DNA of 64,000 nt from Hoyosella sp. YIM 151337 (GCF_026041215.1 NZ_JAPEIQ010000013.1:372001-436000); one strand, 5' to 3'. Positions 50,827 through 58,798 are shown, counted from the stretch's first letter. Numbers and translations: made by a program. Notes: a model not told the origin generated them from the sequence alone.

Positions 50827-52884
50827 TCAGTGTGCCCCGTCCACCTCAAGTGTCTCCGCTGTCGGCGCAGCATTGATCCGCCCGCGAACCCAGCCGGTGA
50901 TCGTCGTGATGGCTTGTGCTACGGGCACACCGTTGAGTTGCGTTCCGTCGTGGAACCGGAAGCTCACCGCTCCTGCCTCGACATCCCGATCGCCGGCCAG
51001 CAGCATAAAGGGAACCTTGCCGGTGGTATGGTTCCGGATCTTCTTCTGCATGCGCTCGTCGCTCACATCCACTTCGGAGCGAATGCCTGCGGCTTTGAGC
51101 TGGCTAACCACACTGAACAGGTGCTCTTCGTGCTTCTCTGCAACCGGAATCGCCATCACCTGAATCGGCGCGAGCCACGCAGGGAACATTCCCGCGTAAT
51201 GCTCAGTGAGCACTCCGAAGAACCGTTCGATCGATCCGAAAAGCGCGCGGTGAATCATCACAGGACGCTGCCGGCTGCCGTCGGGACCGGTGTACTCCAG
51301 GTTGAACCGTTCTGGGAGGTTGAAATCCAGCTGGATGGTCGACATCTGCCAGGTTCGGCCAAGTGCATCCTTTGCCTGCACGGAAATCTTGGGCCCATAG
51401 AACGCCGCACCACCGGGATCTGGGACTAGTTCGAGACCCGAAGCCTCGCCCACTTCAGCGAGCGTGCGTGTGGCTTCGTCCCAAACCTCTTCGGATCCGA
51501 CGAACTTCACCTCATCCTTAGTCGACAGTTCGAGGTAGAAGTCGTCGAGACCATAGTCTTTCAGCAAGTCGAGCACGAACTGGAGGATGCTTGCGAGCTC
51601 ATCGCGCATCTGCTCCTTCGTGCAGTAAATGTGCGCGTCGTCCTGGGTCATGCCACGCACCCGGGTAAGGCCGTGGACGACGCCGGAACGTTCATAGCGG
51701 TATACCGACCCGAACTCGAACATCCGTAGCGGGAGTTCCCGGTACGAACGCGCCCGCGACCCGAAGATCAGATTGTGCATCGGGCAGTTCATGGGCTTCA
51801 GGTAGTAGTCCTGTCCCGGTTTGCGCAGCGTGCCGTCCTCGTCGTACTCGGCATCGATATGCATCGCCGGGAACATGCCATCCTTGTACCACTCCAGGTG
51901 GCCGGACGTCTCGTACAAGTCGCCTTTGGTGATGTGGGGCGAGTACACGAACTCATAGCCGGCTTCGATATGCCGCTGTCGGGAGTAATCTTCCATCTCC
52001 TTGCGGATGATTCCGCCCTTCGGATGGAAAACGGGCAGCCCGGAACCGAGTTCGTGCGGGAAACTGAACAAGTCGAGTTCCGCACCGACACGCCGGTGGT
52101 CGCGCCGCTCTGCCTCTGCGAGCATCTCGAGATGATGGTCCAGCGCTTCCTGCGATTCCCAGGCGGTGCCGTAAATCCGCTGCAGATCTTCACGACTCTG
52201 GTCGCCGCGCCAGTATGCAGCTGAACTGCGAGTGAGCTTGAACGCCGGTATGTGTTTCGTTGTGGGAATGTGCGGCCCGCGGCAGAGATCACCCCACACA
52301 CGGTCCCCGCTGCGCGCATCGACGTTATCGTAGATGGTCAGCTCGGAACCGCCGACCTCCATGACTTCAGGATCATCGGCACCGGACTTGTCGTCGATCA
52401 ATTCCAGCTTGAAGGGCTCATTCGCTAGTTCCTCGCGGGCCGCCTCAACGGACTCCACAATGCGCCGAGAGAATCGCTGTGACTGTTTGATGATTTTCTT
52501 CATCCGCGATTCGAGGCGGCTCAGATCCTCTGGAGTGAAGGGACGACCGACACGGAAGTCGTAGTAGAAGCCGTCCTTGATCGGTGGCCCGATCCCCAGC
52601 TTCGCCTCCGGAAACTCCTGCTGGACTGCCTGCGCGAGAACATGAGCGCAGGAATGACGGATCACGCTGCGCCCGTCCTCGGTGTTCGCGGCGACGGCTT
52701 CGACACCGGCGGTCTCGTCAGGAGTCCACGACAGGTCACGCAAATTACCGGCTGCGTCGCGCACGACGACGATTCCGTCCGCACCTTTCGTTGGCAGACC
52801 GGCGTCAAACACGGCCCGCCCGGCCGTCGTCCCGGCCGGCACGATCACGCGCTGGGCCTGGGAACGAGTTACGGACGTGGTCAC
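50827..52884 (-). CDS. thrS: Threonyl-tRNA synthetase
   Basis: 685 residues. Order: TGS-like N-domain, editing domain with the HxxxH-type zinc motif [11 protein letters not shown], the class II core, and the C-terminal anticodon-binding domain. The core includes [27 protein letters not shown] (zinc-binding Cys), [16 protein letters not shown] and [15 protein letters not shown]. The anticodon-binding domain starts at [11 protein letters not shown]. The 95 bases before the start contain no recognisable T-box or attenuator to my reading. It appears to head the thrS-HIT-pgsA-patA-pimA run. Confidence 0.97.
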   Translation of the reverse strand: MTTSVTRSQAQRVIVPAGTTAGRAVFDAGLPTKGADGIVVVRDAAGNLRDLSWTPDETAGVEAVAANTEDGRSVIRHSCAHVLAQAVQQEFPEAKLGIGPPIKDGFYYDFRVGRPFTPEDLSRLESRMKKIIKQSQRFSRRIVESVEAAREELANEPFKLELIDDKSGADDPEVMEVGGSELTIYDNVDARSGDRVWGDLCRGPHIPTTKHIPAFKLTRSSAAYWRGDQSREDLQRIYGTAWESQEALDHHLEMLAEAERRDHRRVGAELDLFSFPHELGSGLPVFHPKGGIIRKEMEDYSRQRHIEAGYEFVYSPHITKGDLYETSGHLEWYKDGMFPAMHIDAEYDEDGTLRKPGQDYYLKPMNCPMHNLIFGSRARSYRELPLRMFEFGSVYRYERSGVVHGLTRVRGMTQDDAHIYCTKEQMRDELASILQFVLDLLKDYGLDDFYLELSTKDEVKFVGSEEVWDEATRTLAEVGEASGLELVPDPGGAAFYGPKISVQAKDALGRTWQMSTIQLDFNLPERFNLEYTGPDGSRQRPVMIHRALFGSIERFFGVLTEHYAGMFPAWLAPIQVMAIPVAEKHEEHLFSVVSQLKAAGIRSEVDVSDERMQKKIRNHTTGKVPFMLLAGDRDVEAGAVSFRFHDGTQLNGVPVAQAITTITGWVRGRINAAPTAETLEVDGAH

Positions 52885-52979
52885 GGTGCGAATCTCCTCA
52901 TCTGCGCGGACACGAGTTACCTGTGAGTATCTCGATTGACATCTCTCTTGCGGGCGTCACTGGGCTGTCTTCCCAGGGG

Positions 52980-53483
52980 TTACATCAAAACACCCTCTAG
53001 CCACGGCCAGTCAATTCCGAACCACCCTGCGACGAACCCCAGGACTCCGAAGAACCACAGAGTTGCCGCAGTAATTATGACCGTGCCAAGTACACCCAGG
53101 AGACGGACCATGACGTGCTGACGCGAATACCATCCGCGCACCGCGTGGTAGCGAGACAACCCGTACTTGAGGACCCGCCGAGCCCAGGCGAACTCCGTGG
53201 AAAGGATACCCAATCCCGTAAACACGACGAGCCAGCCTGGGCCGGGGTAAGGAATAAGGATCACTCCGATGATCACGACTGCCGTGCCCACAAGACCAAT
53301 AGTGATTCGGTACGCCCGCGCCGACAGCGGATGCCGTTTCACGAAACTCCGCATCCACCGCAACTGGTGGAACACCGCGTGATCGAAGAACTTCGGGGTG
53401 CCACGGGCCTCCCCTGATCGCCGGGAGGGCCCCGCAGATGCGGCAGGTTCGACCGCGAGTTCCCGATCAGGACCGTTAGACAT
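52980..53483 (-). CDS. TIGR02611-type membrane protein with PGPGW motif
   Basis: A protein of about 167 residues from the ATG at 53483 (GGAG ten bases upstream); an alternative start at 53537 would add 18 residues. A hydrophilic Ala/Arg-rich N-terminus precedes a helical RMSFVKRHP-like basic stretch, then two helices flanking the signature YPGPGWLVVFTGLGIL. A WARRVLKYGLSRYH segment and a third hydrophobic region follow. The PGPGW family is found widely in actinobacteria with no known function. Confidence 0.85.
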   Translation of the reverse strand: MSNGPDRELAVEPAASAGPSRRSGEARGTPKFFDHAVFHQLRWMRSFVKRHPLSARAYRITIGLVGTAVVIIGVILIPYPGPGWLVVFTGLGILSTEFAWARRVLKYGLSRYHAVRGWYSRQHVMVRLLGVLGTVIITAATLWFFGVLGFVAGWFGIDWPWLEGVLM

Positions 53484-53672
53484 TCGCCACATGCTCCGGC
53501 TTTCGTGCGGGCTCAGAGTCAGCGGAACACCACTCACCGAACGGTGACACGGGGATCATGGCAACCATTCTGCCGCCGCGGTGCACCATCGGCTAGTGTC
53601 CAGCACCCTACGCTGGGAAGGAAGAGAGTCATAAGGACGACTCCTTACTAGCGAAAGTGAGGGGAGGTCGAG

Positions 53673-54002
53673 ATGTCGCGGCAAGCCGAGCTGACCGAGC
53701 GCCTGCGTGCGCGGCTATCCGGTGCTCGCGAGGTGGCGATGTTCGGAGGCCGCTCATTCATGGTTAACGGCAAGATTGTCGCCAGCGCTTTGCGGGACGG
53801 CGACCTGCTGGTCCGCGTCGACGCTGCGCGTCACGATGAACTCGTCACGCTCCCTGGGGCGAGCCAGGCGCAGATGGGCGCGGAACGTGACATGGGCGCC
53901 GGCTGGATTGCGATCGACGCCAGTTCCCTCGCTACAAGCGACCAGTTGTCCTTCTGGATCGATATCGCGCTGGAGTACAACCGCACGATCACGACGCGGT
54001 GA
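53673..54002 (+). CDS. TfoX N-terminal domain protein
   Basis: 109 residues starting at an ATG with GGGGAGG a few bases upstream. AMFGGRSFMVNGKIVASALRD and LLVRVDAARHDEL match the TfoX/Sxy N-terminal domain. The C-terminal TfoX domain is absent. In Haemophilus and enterobacteria full-length TfoX/Sxy acts on competence genes with CRP; stand-alone N-domains are common in actinobacteria, where no role is established. Lies directly before the tRNA-Val(CAC) gene, which is on the opposite strand. Confidence 0.82.
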   Translation: MSRQAELTERLRARLSGAREVAMFGGRSFMVNGKIVASALRDGDLLVRVDAARHDELVTLPGASQAQMGAERDMGAGWIAIDASSLATSDQLSFWIDIALEYNRTITTR

Positions 54003-54041
54003 AAATGCTTGGGAGCATCAGACATGCCAGAACTAGCTGTG

Positions 54042-54113
54042 TGGTCCCGACTGGGATTGAACCAGCGACCTTTCCGGTGTGAACGGAACGCTCTCCCACT
54101 GAGCTACGGGACC
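54042..54113 (-). tRNA. tRNA-Val (anticodon CAC)
   Basis: The minus strand folds into a complete 72-base cloverleaf. The acceptor stem is GGTCCCG/CGGGACC, the D-arm contains GCTC...GAGC, and the anticodon stem is TTCCG/CGGAA with loop TTCACAC (anticodon CAC). The T-arm is GCTGG-TTCAATC-CCAGT, where the outermost pair is G-U. CCA is not encoded. It faces away from the other three tRNA genes. Confidence 0.95.
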
Positions 54114-54232
54114 AGCCGCACGGCAATGCAGCGCCGATGCGGTCGAAACGATAGCACGTCGGCCACCGGGTCTCCAACATCATCGCGGGCAGCTCCCCAG
54201 ACCGCCTAACACGCCGCCGCCACCATGGGGAT

Positions 54233-54262
54233 TTGTCTTTGACGGCGCTCGTGAGCTAATGT
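54233..54262 (+). promoter_or_regulatory. Possible promoter of the tRNA-Gly-Cys-Val operon
   Basis: TTGTCT at 54233-54238, an 18-base spacer and TAATGT at 54257-54262 resemble -35 and -10 boxes of a housekeeping sigma factor. They lie about 45 bases upstream of the tRNA-Gly gene. Assigned by eye. Confidence 0.45.
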
Positions 54263-54306
54263 TCTCAACCGCACCGCCGAACGGAACACCGGGAGGCACG
54301 GAGCGT

Positions 54307-54379
54307 GCGGATGTAGCGCAGCTGGTAGCGCATCACCTTGCCAAGGTGAGGGTCGCGGGTTCGAATCCCGTCATCCGCT
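54307..54379 (+). tRNA. tRNA-Gly (anticodon GCC)
   Basis: 73 bases. Acceptor GCGGATG pairs with CATCCGC, discriminator T. Anticodon stem CACCT/AGGTG region with loop TTGCCAA (anticodon GCC), and the T-arm is GCGGG-TTCGAAT-CCCGT, where the outermost pair is G-U. CCA is not encoded. First of three plus-strand tRNA genes. Confidence 0.96.
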
Positions 54380-54404
54380 CAAGAGGTTGGGCTTGACCCC
54401 CTAC

Positions 54405-54475
54405 GGTGGAGTGGCCGAGTGGCGAGGCAACGGCCTGCAAAGCCGTGTACACGGGTTCGATTCCCGTCTCCACCT
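54405..54475 (+). tRNA. tRNA-Cys (anticodon GCA)
   Basis: 71 bases. Acceptor GGTGGAG pairs with CTCCACC, with the discriminator T expected for cysteine. Anticodon stem ACGGC/GCCGT with loop CTGCAAA (anticodon GCA); T-arm ACGGG-TTCGATT-CCCGT. CCA is not encoded. 25 bases after tRNA-Gly. Confidence 0.96.
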
Positions 54476-54490
54476 CTTTACGAGGTTCAC

Positions 54491-54565
54491 GCGCGATTAG
54501 CTCAGTGGGAGAGCGCTTCCCTGACACGGAAGAGGTCACTGGTTCAATCCCAGTATCGCGCACCA
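54491..54565 (+). tRNA. tRNA-Val (anticodon GAC)
   Basis: Acceptor GCGCGAT pairs with ATCGCGC, then A and an encoded CCA (54563-54565), unlike the other three tRNAs here. Anticodon stem CTTCC/GGAAG with loop CTGACAC (anticodon GAC); T-arm ACTGG-TTCAATC-CCAGT. 15 bases after tRNA-Cys. With the CAC isoacceptor on the other strand, the locus covers GUG and GUC/GUU valine codons. Confidence 0.96.
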
Positions 54566-54570
54566 TAGTA

Positions 54571-54610
54571 ACCCCAGGTAAGAGCATATTTCTTACCTGG
54601 GGTTTCCTCA
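54571..54610 (+). terminator. Intrinsic terminator of the tRNA operon
   Basis: A perfect 13 bp stem (54571-54583 with 54591-54603) with a 7-base AT-rich loop, followed by TTTCCTCATTT. It begins six bases after the CCA end of tRNA-Val(GAC). Confidence 0.88.
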
Positions 54611-54678
54611 TTTGTGCAACAGGCGCGCAACTAGGCCGGGCTTAGGTTGCACGCCAGTTGACCTCAGACCCGCAGGCG

Positions 54679-55104
54679 TCACGCGGCAGGGTAGTTACCT
54701 AGACGCGAAGCGTCAGTCACGCTGTTGTTCTCGCGTTTCTCCCGCCGGATCCCTATCAGCAACAGAACGCTGGCGAGCAGGAGAATCGGCCACGGAGTGT
54801 AGGGATTAATGATTCCATCCATCATCGTCAGGCCCCCCAGCATCCAGGCGACGAAGGCAGGCGGGGTGATACGCCGCCGATGAAGCCACAGCAGGAGCAG
54901 TCCGAGGATGAATAGCGGTGGAGCGAAGCTGGCCAGAGTCAGCCACAGGGCACTCCCCGCTGGGCTCATGTTGGAGAAATCTTCACCCCACAACTGCCCG
55001 CTAAACCACGCAGGAACGTGACGAGCAGCGTCCTCGACGACGAACGCGCCGACGGTGTGCGCGGATGCATACACCACCATGAGCCACGACGCGATTCTGA
55101 TCAT
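54679..55104 (-). CDS. Small integral membrane protein divergent from TetR regulator (DUF6463-like)
   Basis: 141 residues from the ATG at 55104; a GGGGG run lies about ten bases upstream. Four hydrophobic helices: near the start (IRIASWLMVVYASAHTVGAF), then around SALWLTLASFAPPLFILGL, PPAFVAWMLGGLTMM and ILLLASVLLLIGI. A PYTPWP loop sits before the last. Size, helix count and pairing with a divergent TetR regulator fit the DUF6463 group, which I recall without being able to check. Very likely the regulated target of the neighbouring TetR through the shared palindrome. Confidence 0.65.
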   Translation of the reverse strand: MIRIASWLMVVYASAHTVGAFVVEDAARHVPAWFSGQLWGEDFSNMSPAGSALWLTLASFAPPLFILGLLLLWLHRRRITPPAFVAWMLGGLTMMDGIINPYTPWPILLLASVLLLIGIRREKRENNSVTDASRLGNYPAA

Positions 55105-55138
55105 GCGATCGCCCCCATTGCGCATCGGCAATAACTGG

Positions 55139-55185
55139 CATCCATACACTACTGTATGGATATTCAATACAGTAGTGTATGGATG
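55139..55185. promoter_or_regulatory. Perfect palindromic operator between TetR and membrane-protein genes
   Basis: Two 19-base arms (55139-55157 and 55167-55185) are exact reverse complements, separated by 9 bases. Each arm contains a 14-base near-palindrome of the ATACA-N4-TGTAT form (55144-55157 and 55167-55180). The right arm runs across the TetR start codon at 55179-55181. Each arm also carries TACAGT, a possible -10 box, five bases before an ATG, so both divergent promoters probably lie inside the repeat. This suggests autorepression plus repression of the membrane-protein gene. Confidence 0.85.
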
Positions 55186-55784
55186 TGGCGAAGGGCAAGT
55201 GGACCAAGCAGATGTGGATCGATGCGGCGCTGCGCGCAATCGCGCGAGGCGGGGTGTCCTCAGTCGCGGTAGACAACCTTGCGACCGAGCTCGGCGCGAC
55301 CCGAGGCTCCTTCTACTGGCACTTCAAGGACCGCTGCGACCTCATCGAGAAATCGATGGTCGCATGGGAGGAAATGGAGACCGGACGCGTCGAACGGTCA
55401 ATGGCCGAGATCGCAGACCCCGTGGAAAGGATGCGCACCGGCTTCCTCATTGCACTGGCCGACGTCAATGACACGAGCATCCCGAACCTCGAACCGGCGA
55501 TTTATGCGCAGCCGGAGGATCCCGCAGTCGCAGCAGTTATCCAGCGGGTGAACGCGCGGCGGATAGACATCCTGACTCGCGGATACACCGACCTCGGCCT
55601 CCCGCCTGAAACCGCCAGGCTCCAGGCGGTTCTGGCGTACGCCACCTACCTGGGCTGGCTCCAGCTGCAGCGCATCGCCGCCGATGAAGTGCCTGAGGTT
55701 GCAACAGAAGGACCGGCGGCGCAGGCATTCGCAGTCCACATCATCGAGCAGCTTGTTCCGGGCGGACAGGATGGGAATCGCTGA
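55179..55784 (+). CDS. TetR family transcriptional regulator
   Basis: 201 residues. The N-terminal helix-turn-helix reads KQMWIDAALRAIARGGVSSVAVDNLATELGATRGSFYWHFKDR in outline: the recognition helix is the TRGSFYWHF part. The C-terminal ligand-binding domain is helical and not assignable to a ligand. The ATG at 55179 lies inside the palindromic operator and no Shine-Dalgarno precedes it, so translation may be leaderless; a GTG two codons on (55185) is an alternative. Divergent from the small membrane protein gene. Confidence 0.92.
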   Translation: MDVAKGKWTKQMWIDAALRAIARGGVSSVAVDNLATELGATRGSFYWHFKDRCDLIEKSMVAWEEMETGRVERSMAEIADPVERMRTGFLIALADVNDTSIPNLEPAIYAQPEDPAVAAVIQRVNARRIDILTRGYTDLGLPPETARLQAVLAYATYLGWLQLQRIAADEVPEVATEGPAAQAFAVHIIEQLVPGGQDGNR

Positions 55785-55820
55785 CAGCTGCCGCAGCACA
55801 CGCCGAACCTGGCGCGCTCG

Positions 55821-56378
55821 TCACAGGTGGGAGGAGCGGTAACGAGCGGCTTTGGCCTGGTTACCGCAAGTCTTCATGCTGCACCAGCGCCGCCGGCGAC
55901 CACGGGAGGAGTCGATGAAGAACCAGCCGCAACGGTCGCAGGCGCGCACGCCCTGCGGCGGCGGGTCGAGCACAAGCGTGAGCCCGCTCAGCGCCACGAC
56001 TGTGAGGGCCCCGCGCGGGTCGTGCGAGCTGATGCAGCCGTCAGCATGAATGGCCACGTCAGCAATGGAGCGCCGGGCGATATCCAGCAAGCCTGCGAAG
56101 GCATCGGCTGGGATTGTGCGCCTGTCCCTGTGTGCATCAAAGACGGTCCACAGCAGCGTGCGCAGCGTGCGAGCCTCTTCGAGGTTACCCTCGGTCACAC
56201 TAACGCGGGGGGCGTCCTGGAGCAGTCGCGTTCGGGTCAGCCAGGCGGCGAGCGCGTCGGTGTCGGTGAACAGGTCGGTGCCAATTTCTGGCCATCGGCG
56301 ATAAACGGTGTTCGCGAAATCCAGTGCGAGGTTCCCGGCGATGAAGTGGTCCTCGAGCCACTCGGTGGAGTTTGTCAT
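55821..56378 (-). CDS. CGNR zinc finger (ABATE domain) regulator
   Basis: 185 residues from the ATG at 56378. The N-terminal two thirds is the ABATE-type domain (GNLALDFANTVYRRWPEIGTD). The C-terminal CGNR zinc finger has CDRCGWFFID, then SRGRRRRWCSMKTCGNQAKAARYR, with four cysteines and the CGNQ variant. These proteins are presumed stress or metabolic regulators in actinobacteria. Encoded downstream of and in the same direction as the alpha/beta hydrolase, about 97 bases away, which makes that enzyme a candidate target or operon partner. Confidence 0.88.
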   Translation of the reverse strand: MTNSTEWLEDHFIAGNLALDFANTVYRRWPEIGTDLFTDTDALAAWLTRTRLLQDAPRVSVTEGNLEEARTLRTLLWTVFDAHRDRRTIPADAFAGLLDIARRSIADVAIHADGCISSHDPRGALTVVALSGLTLVLDPPPQGVRACDRCGWFFIDSSRGRRRRWCSMKTCGNQAKAARYRSSHL

Positions 56379-56475
56379 GACAGCGGGCAGCGTCCGGCGC
56401 CTCGCCCGCCCAGGTCTGCCTCGAAACCGCTCCACGCAGTCGGCCTCGGAGGTGCGGCCAGTAACGCGAGTGCGG

Positions 56476-57372
56476 TCACGCGGCAGCCCTCGCGCGGTCG
56501 AGGGCGTCGAGACTAAAGGCGACTAGCAGGGCGGAGACCTCCGCTGCGTGGGTCTCCATCAAGAAGTGCCCGGCGTCGAAGATGTGCGCCTCAAAGGTCG
56601 TGAGCACGTCGTGGTAAGCAAGGACTTCGGCAATGTCGAAGGCTGGATCGTGGCGGCCCCACAGCACCATGCATGGCGGCTGGTGTTTGGCGTGGTAGTC
56701 GGCAATCTCCCCGAAGCGGGCGACGTGGTCGCGGTAGTTGACGAAGAACTGAAAGTACACGTCGATGCTCCCTGGCCGTGACAAATGCTCCCAGTCCAGA
56801 TGCCACGACTCCGCTGGATGCAGTTCCGCCACCTCCGCTGGCAACCCCGCGAGGTAGGTATCTCGCGTGCCCTCGAAAGTGAGCCACTCAGGCAACGCTG
56901 CCTTGTTCTCCGCTGTCGGGTCTGCCCAGAACCGGCGAGCGGAGTCCCACGCCGCACCCAAGCCAGCTTCGTGCGCATTGCCGTTCTGCACTACCAGCCC
57001 CAGCACGCGTTCTGGGTGTCGTGTGGCCATGTAGTAGCCCACCGGCGTGCTGTAGTCCGTCACGAACAACACGTATCTGGTGACACCGAGGTCGTCGAGC
57101 CAAGCCTCGATCACACGGGAAAGACCGTCGTAGGTGTACTGATACTCCCCCAGCGGTGGGACGTCGGAGAACCCGAAGCCAGGGATGTCCGGCGCGACTG
57201 CGTAAACATGCTCACCCAGCGCCGGGAGTACCTCGCGGAAGGAGTACGACGAGCTGGGCGCGCCGTGCAGCAGCACGACCGCGGTCGATGACGGCCTCCC
57301 CGCTTCGCGATAGTGCACCCGCAGACCCTCGACATGGTGGTCCCGGTGCCTGGTCTTCGCTGTGCGCTTCAC
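56476..57372 (-). CDS. Alpha/beta hydrolase, epoxide hydrolase/haloalkane dehalogenase-like
   Basis: 298 residues. The HGAP oxyanion motif is at residues 36-39, an Asp nucleophile is at D106 (VLFVTDYSTPVGYYMA), the acid is likely D242 (LWGRHDPAFD) and the base is H269 (FDAGHFLMETH). An Asp in the nucleophile position with HGxP points to the epoxide hydrolase/dehalogenase clan rather than an esterase. The residue after D106 is Tyr-Ser where dehalogenases usually have Trp-Gly, so activity is uncertain. No signal peptide. A long hairpin lies about 90 bases upstream of its start. Confidence 0.82.
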   Translation of the reverse strand: MKRTAKTRHRDHHVEGLRVHYREAGRPSSTAVVLLHGAPSSSYSFREVLPALGEHVYAVAPDIPGFGFSDVPPLGEYQYTYDGLSRVIEAWLDDLGVTRYVLFVTDYSTPVGYYMATRHPERVLGLVVQNGNAHEAGLGAAWDSARRFWADPTAENKAALPEWLTFEGTRDTYLAGLPAEVAELHPAESWHLDWEHLSRPGSIDVYFQFFVNYRDHVARFGEIADYHAKHQPPCMVLWGRHDPAFDIAEVLAYHDVLTTFEAHIFDAGHFLMETHAAEVSALLVAFSLDALDRARAAA

Positions 57373-57465
57373 GGCGAACCCTCCTTGCTCGCTCCGGACA
57401 ACTTCTTTCAGTGTAACCCTCTTAATGACTTTTACCAGTTACCCGATGGGGGCCCGCAACGGGCT

Positions 57466-57525
57466 AGGACCCGGACAGGAGTGCAGCCCCCAATGCGTCC
57501 GGGACTGCACTCCTGTCCGGGTCCT
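57466..57525. terminator. Perfect 21 bp stem-loop between two minus-strand genes
   Basis: 57466-57486 is the exact reverse complement of 57505-57525, with an 18-base loop. It begins at the stop codon of the 57-residue acidic protein gene and has no T tract on either strand. It probably ends that transcript, although without a T run the mechanism is uncertain. It lies between that gene and the hydrolase start at 57372. Confidence 0.65.
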
Positions 57526-57698
57526 CACTGTGTCGGTTCGTCGTCGGTCGCCGACTGCATTTCCTTGTCGTCAAACGATCCCGCAGGACGGTCTACCGGC
57601 CCGCCGCCGGGCCCGGTGGTCCCCTTGTCTCGCGAACCTGGTTCCCCACGCTCCTCCTGTGGTTCTTCATCAAGCCGTTCGCCGCCGTTGTCAGTCAT
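57525..57698 (-). CDS. Small acidic protein of 57 residues, unrecognised
   Basis: ATG at 57698 with GGAAGGAG about seven bases upstream, and TGA at 57525-57527. The product is strongly acidic and disordered: runs of Glu and Asp around EEPQEERGEPGSRD, a Gly-Pro stretch, then PAGSFDDKEM and TDDEPTQ. No hydrophobic core or cysteine. I recall comparable short acidic proteins in other Mycobacteriales but no function. The good ribosome binding site and the hairpin placed exactly at its stop support a real gene. Confidence 0.62.
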   Translation of the reverse strand: MTDNGGERLDEEPQEERGEPGSRDKGTTGPGGGPVDRPAGSFDDKEMQSATDDEPTQ

Positions 57699-57876
57699 CG
57701 CGCGCTCTCCTTCCTCTGGCTGTCAGCCAGACATACCCGTTGCAGTACCCACAACCACGCAGCTCAACCCGAGAGTCGGACAACGCCTGTGTGGGTACAG
57801 ATAACCGCAGTAGGGTAAGAGCGGGCACCGGTTTCGACCCCCGCAAACCGCGCCCCCACCCCTCGAAGGACGCACC

Positions 57877-58263
57877 ATGCGCATCGCGAAATCAGACGTG
57901 GATGTCAAGCTGGAAATTCCTGGAGCCGTCGCCCGCCAGCACACCGACTTCGGTGACGCGTCGGGCCTCGGGATGATCAGCGGCGAGTACTTCAGCCTCT
58001 CGGCCGGCGTTGACACCACGCCGCTGTTTGAGGGTTTGGAGGGAAACGCCTGCCAATGCCCGCACTGGGGCTTCGTGTTATCCGGGAAGATCACCACCAT
58101 CGACATCGGCGGCAAGCAGGAAACCGTCGTTAAAGACGACCTGTTCTACTGGCCCCCGGGGCACAACGTGAGAGTGGACTCTGACGCTGAGATCATCATG
58201 TTCAGCCCACAAAGGGAACACACGCTGGTTATCGAACACATGAAAGACAAGGTCAGCGGCTAG
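57877..58263 (+). CDS. Cupin domain protein
   Basis: 128 residues starting at an ATG with GAAGGA just upstream. It has the small beta-barrel pattern of single-domain cupins: CPHWGFVLSGKITTIDIGG (first motif region with His) and LFYWPPGHNVRVDSDAEIIMF (second). The full set of metal-binding His/Glu residues is not evident, so metal binding is uncertain. It is followed 30 bases later by the GyrI-like gene on the same strand, so the two are probably one operon. Confidence 0.78.
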   Translation: MRIAKSDVDVKLEIPGAVARQHTDFGDASGLGMISGEYFSLSAGVDTTPLFEGLEGNACQCPHWGFVLSGKITTIDIGGKQETVVKDDLFYWPPGHNVRVDSDAEIIMFSPQREHTLVIEHMKDKVSG

Positions 58264-58293
58264 CTACGTCGCCACGAACCGGAGACGATACCG

Positions 58294-58764
58294 ATGCAGT
58301 TCGAAATCGTGAATACAACGGCGCAGCCGATGCTCTACGTCACCCGCAGTTCCAGCATGAACTCTGAAGAGATCGGCGGCGTGATGGGTGATGCCTTCGC
58401 CGCGATCGGTGAATTCATCAATCGCAGCGGAGTTGCACCCGCCGGTCCGCCGCTGGCGGTCTACCGAGATTGGGATGGGTCGACGATGAAGGTCGACGTC
58501 GGGTTCCCGGTCGCCCCAGACAGCGCGGTGTCCTCCGAACCGGAGGTTCGCTCGGGCCAAACACCAGCGGGCAAGGCTCTCAAGGCGGTGCACCGCGGCT
58601 CCTACATGCGGTTGCGCGAGACGTATGAAGCCATGGAAGTCCATATCGCACAGGAAGGACTGACCGCCGGTGAGATCGCATGGGAGGTCTATGTCAGTGA
58701 TCCGGACCAGACCTCCGAGGAAGACCTACTGACCGAAATCTATATGCGTGTGAACGGGGCTTGA
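58294..58764 (+). CDS. GyrI-like small-molecule-binding domain protein
   Basis: 156 residues with the fold of the GyrI/AraC effector-binding domain: a beta start (MQFEIVNTTAQPMLYVTRSS), a helix containing GVMGDAFAAIGEFINRSG, the strand PPLAVYRDWD, then the DVGFPV segment and GKALKAVHRGSYMRLRETYEAM. No helix-turn-helix domain is fused, so it is a stand-alone binding domain. Such proteins bind hydrophobic small molecules. GGAG lies upstream of the ATG. Operon with the preceding cupin. Confidence 0.82.
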   Translation: MQFEIVNTTAQPMLYVTRSSSMNSEEIGGVMGDAFAAIGEFINRSGVAPAGPPLAVYRDWDGSTMKVDVGFPVAPDSAVSSEPEVRSGQTPAGKALKAVHRGSYMRLRETYEAMEVHIAQEGLTAGEIAWEVYVSDPDQTSEEDLLTEIYMRVNGA

Positions 58765-58798
58765 GCAGACCGCGCGCCAAGCCGGTAAATTTGCGGGC

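Noticed and set aside
54571-54603. Palindrome as an attachment site
   Set aside because: Its position straight after tRNA-Val, AT-rich loop and following T-rich stretch fit a terminator; no integrase and no second copy were seen.
56476-57372. Calling the hydrolase linB (haloalkane dehalogenase)
   Set aside because: The fold and Asp nucleophile fit, but the residues after the nucleophile differ from known dehalogenases and the location does not match Rv2579.
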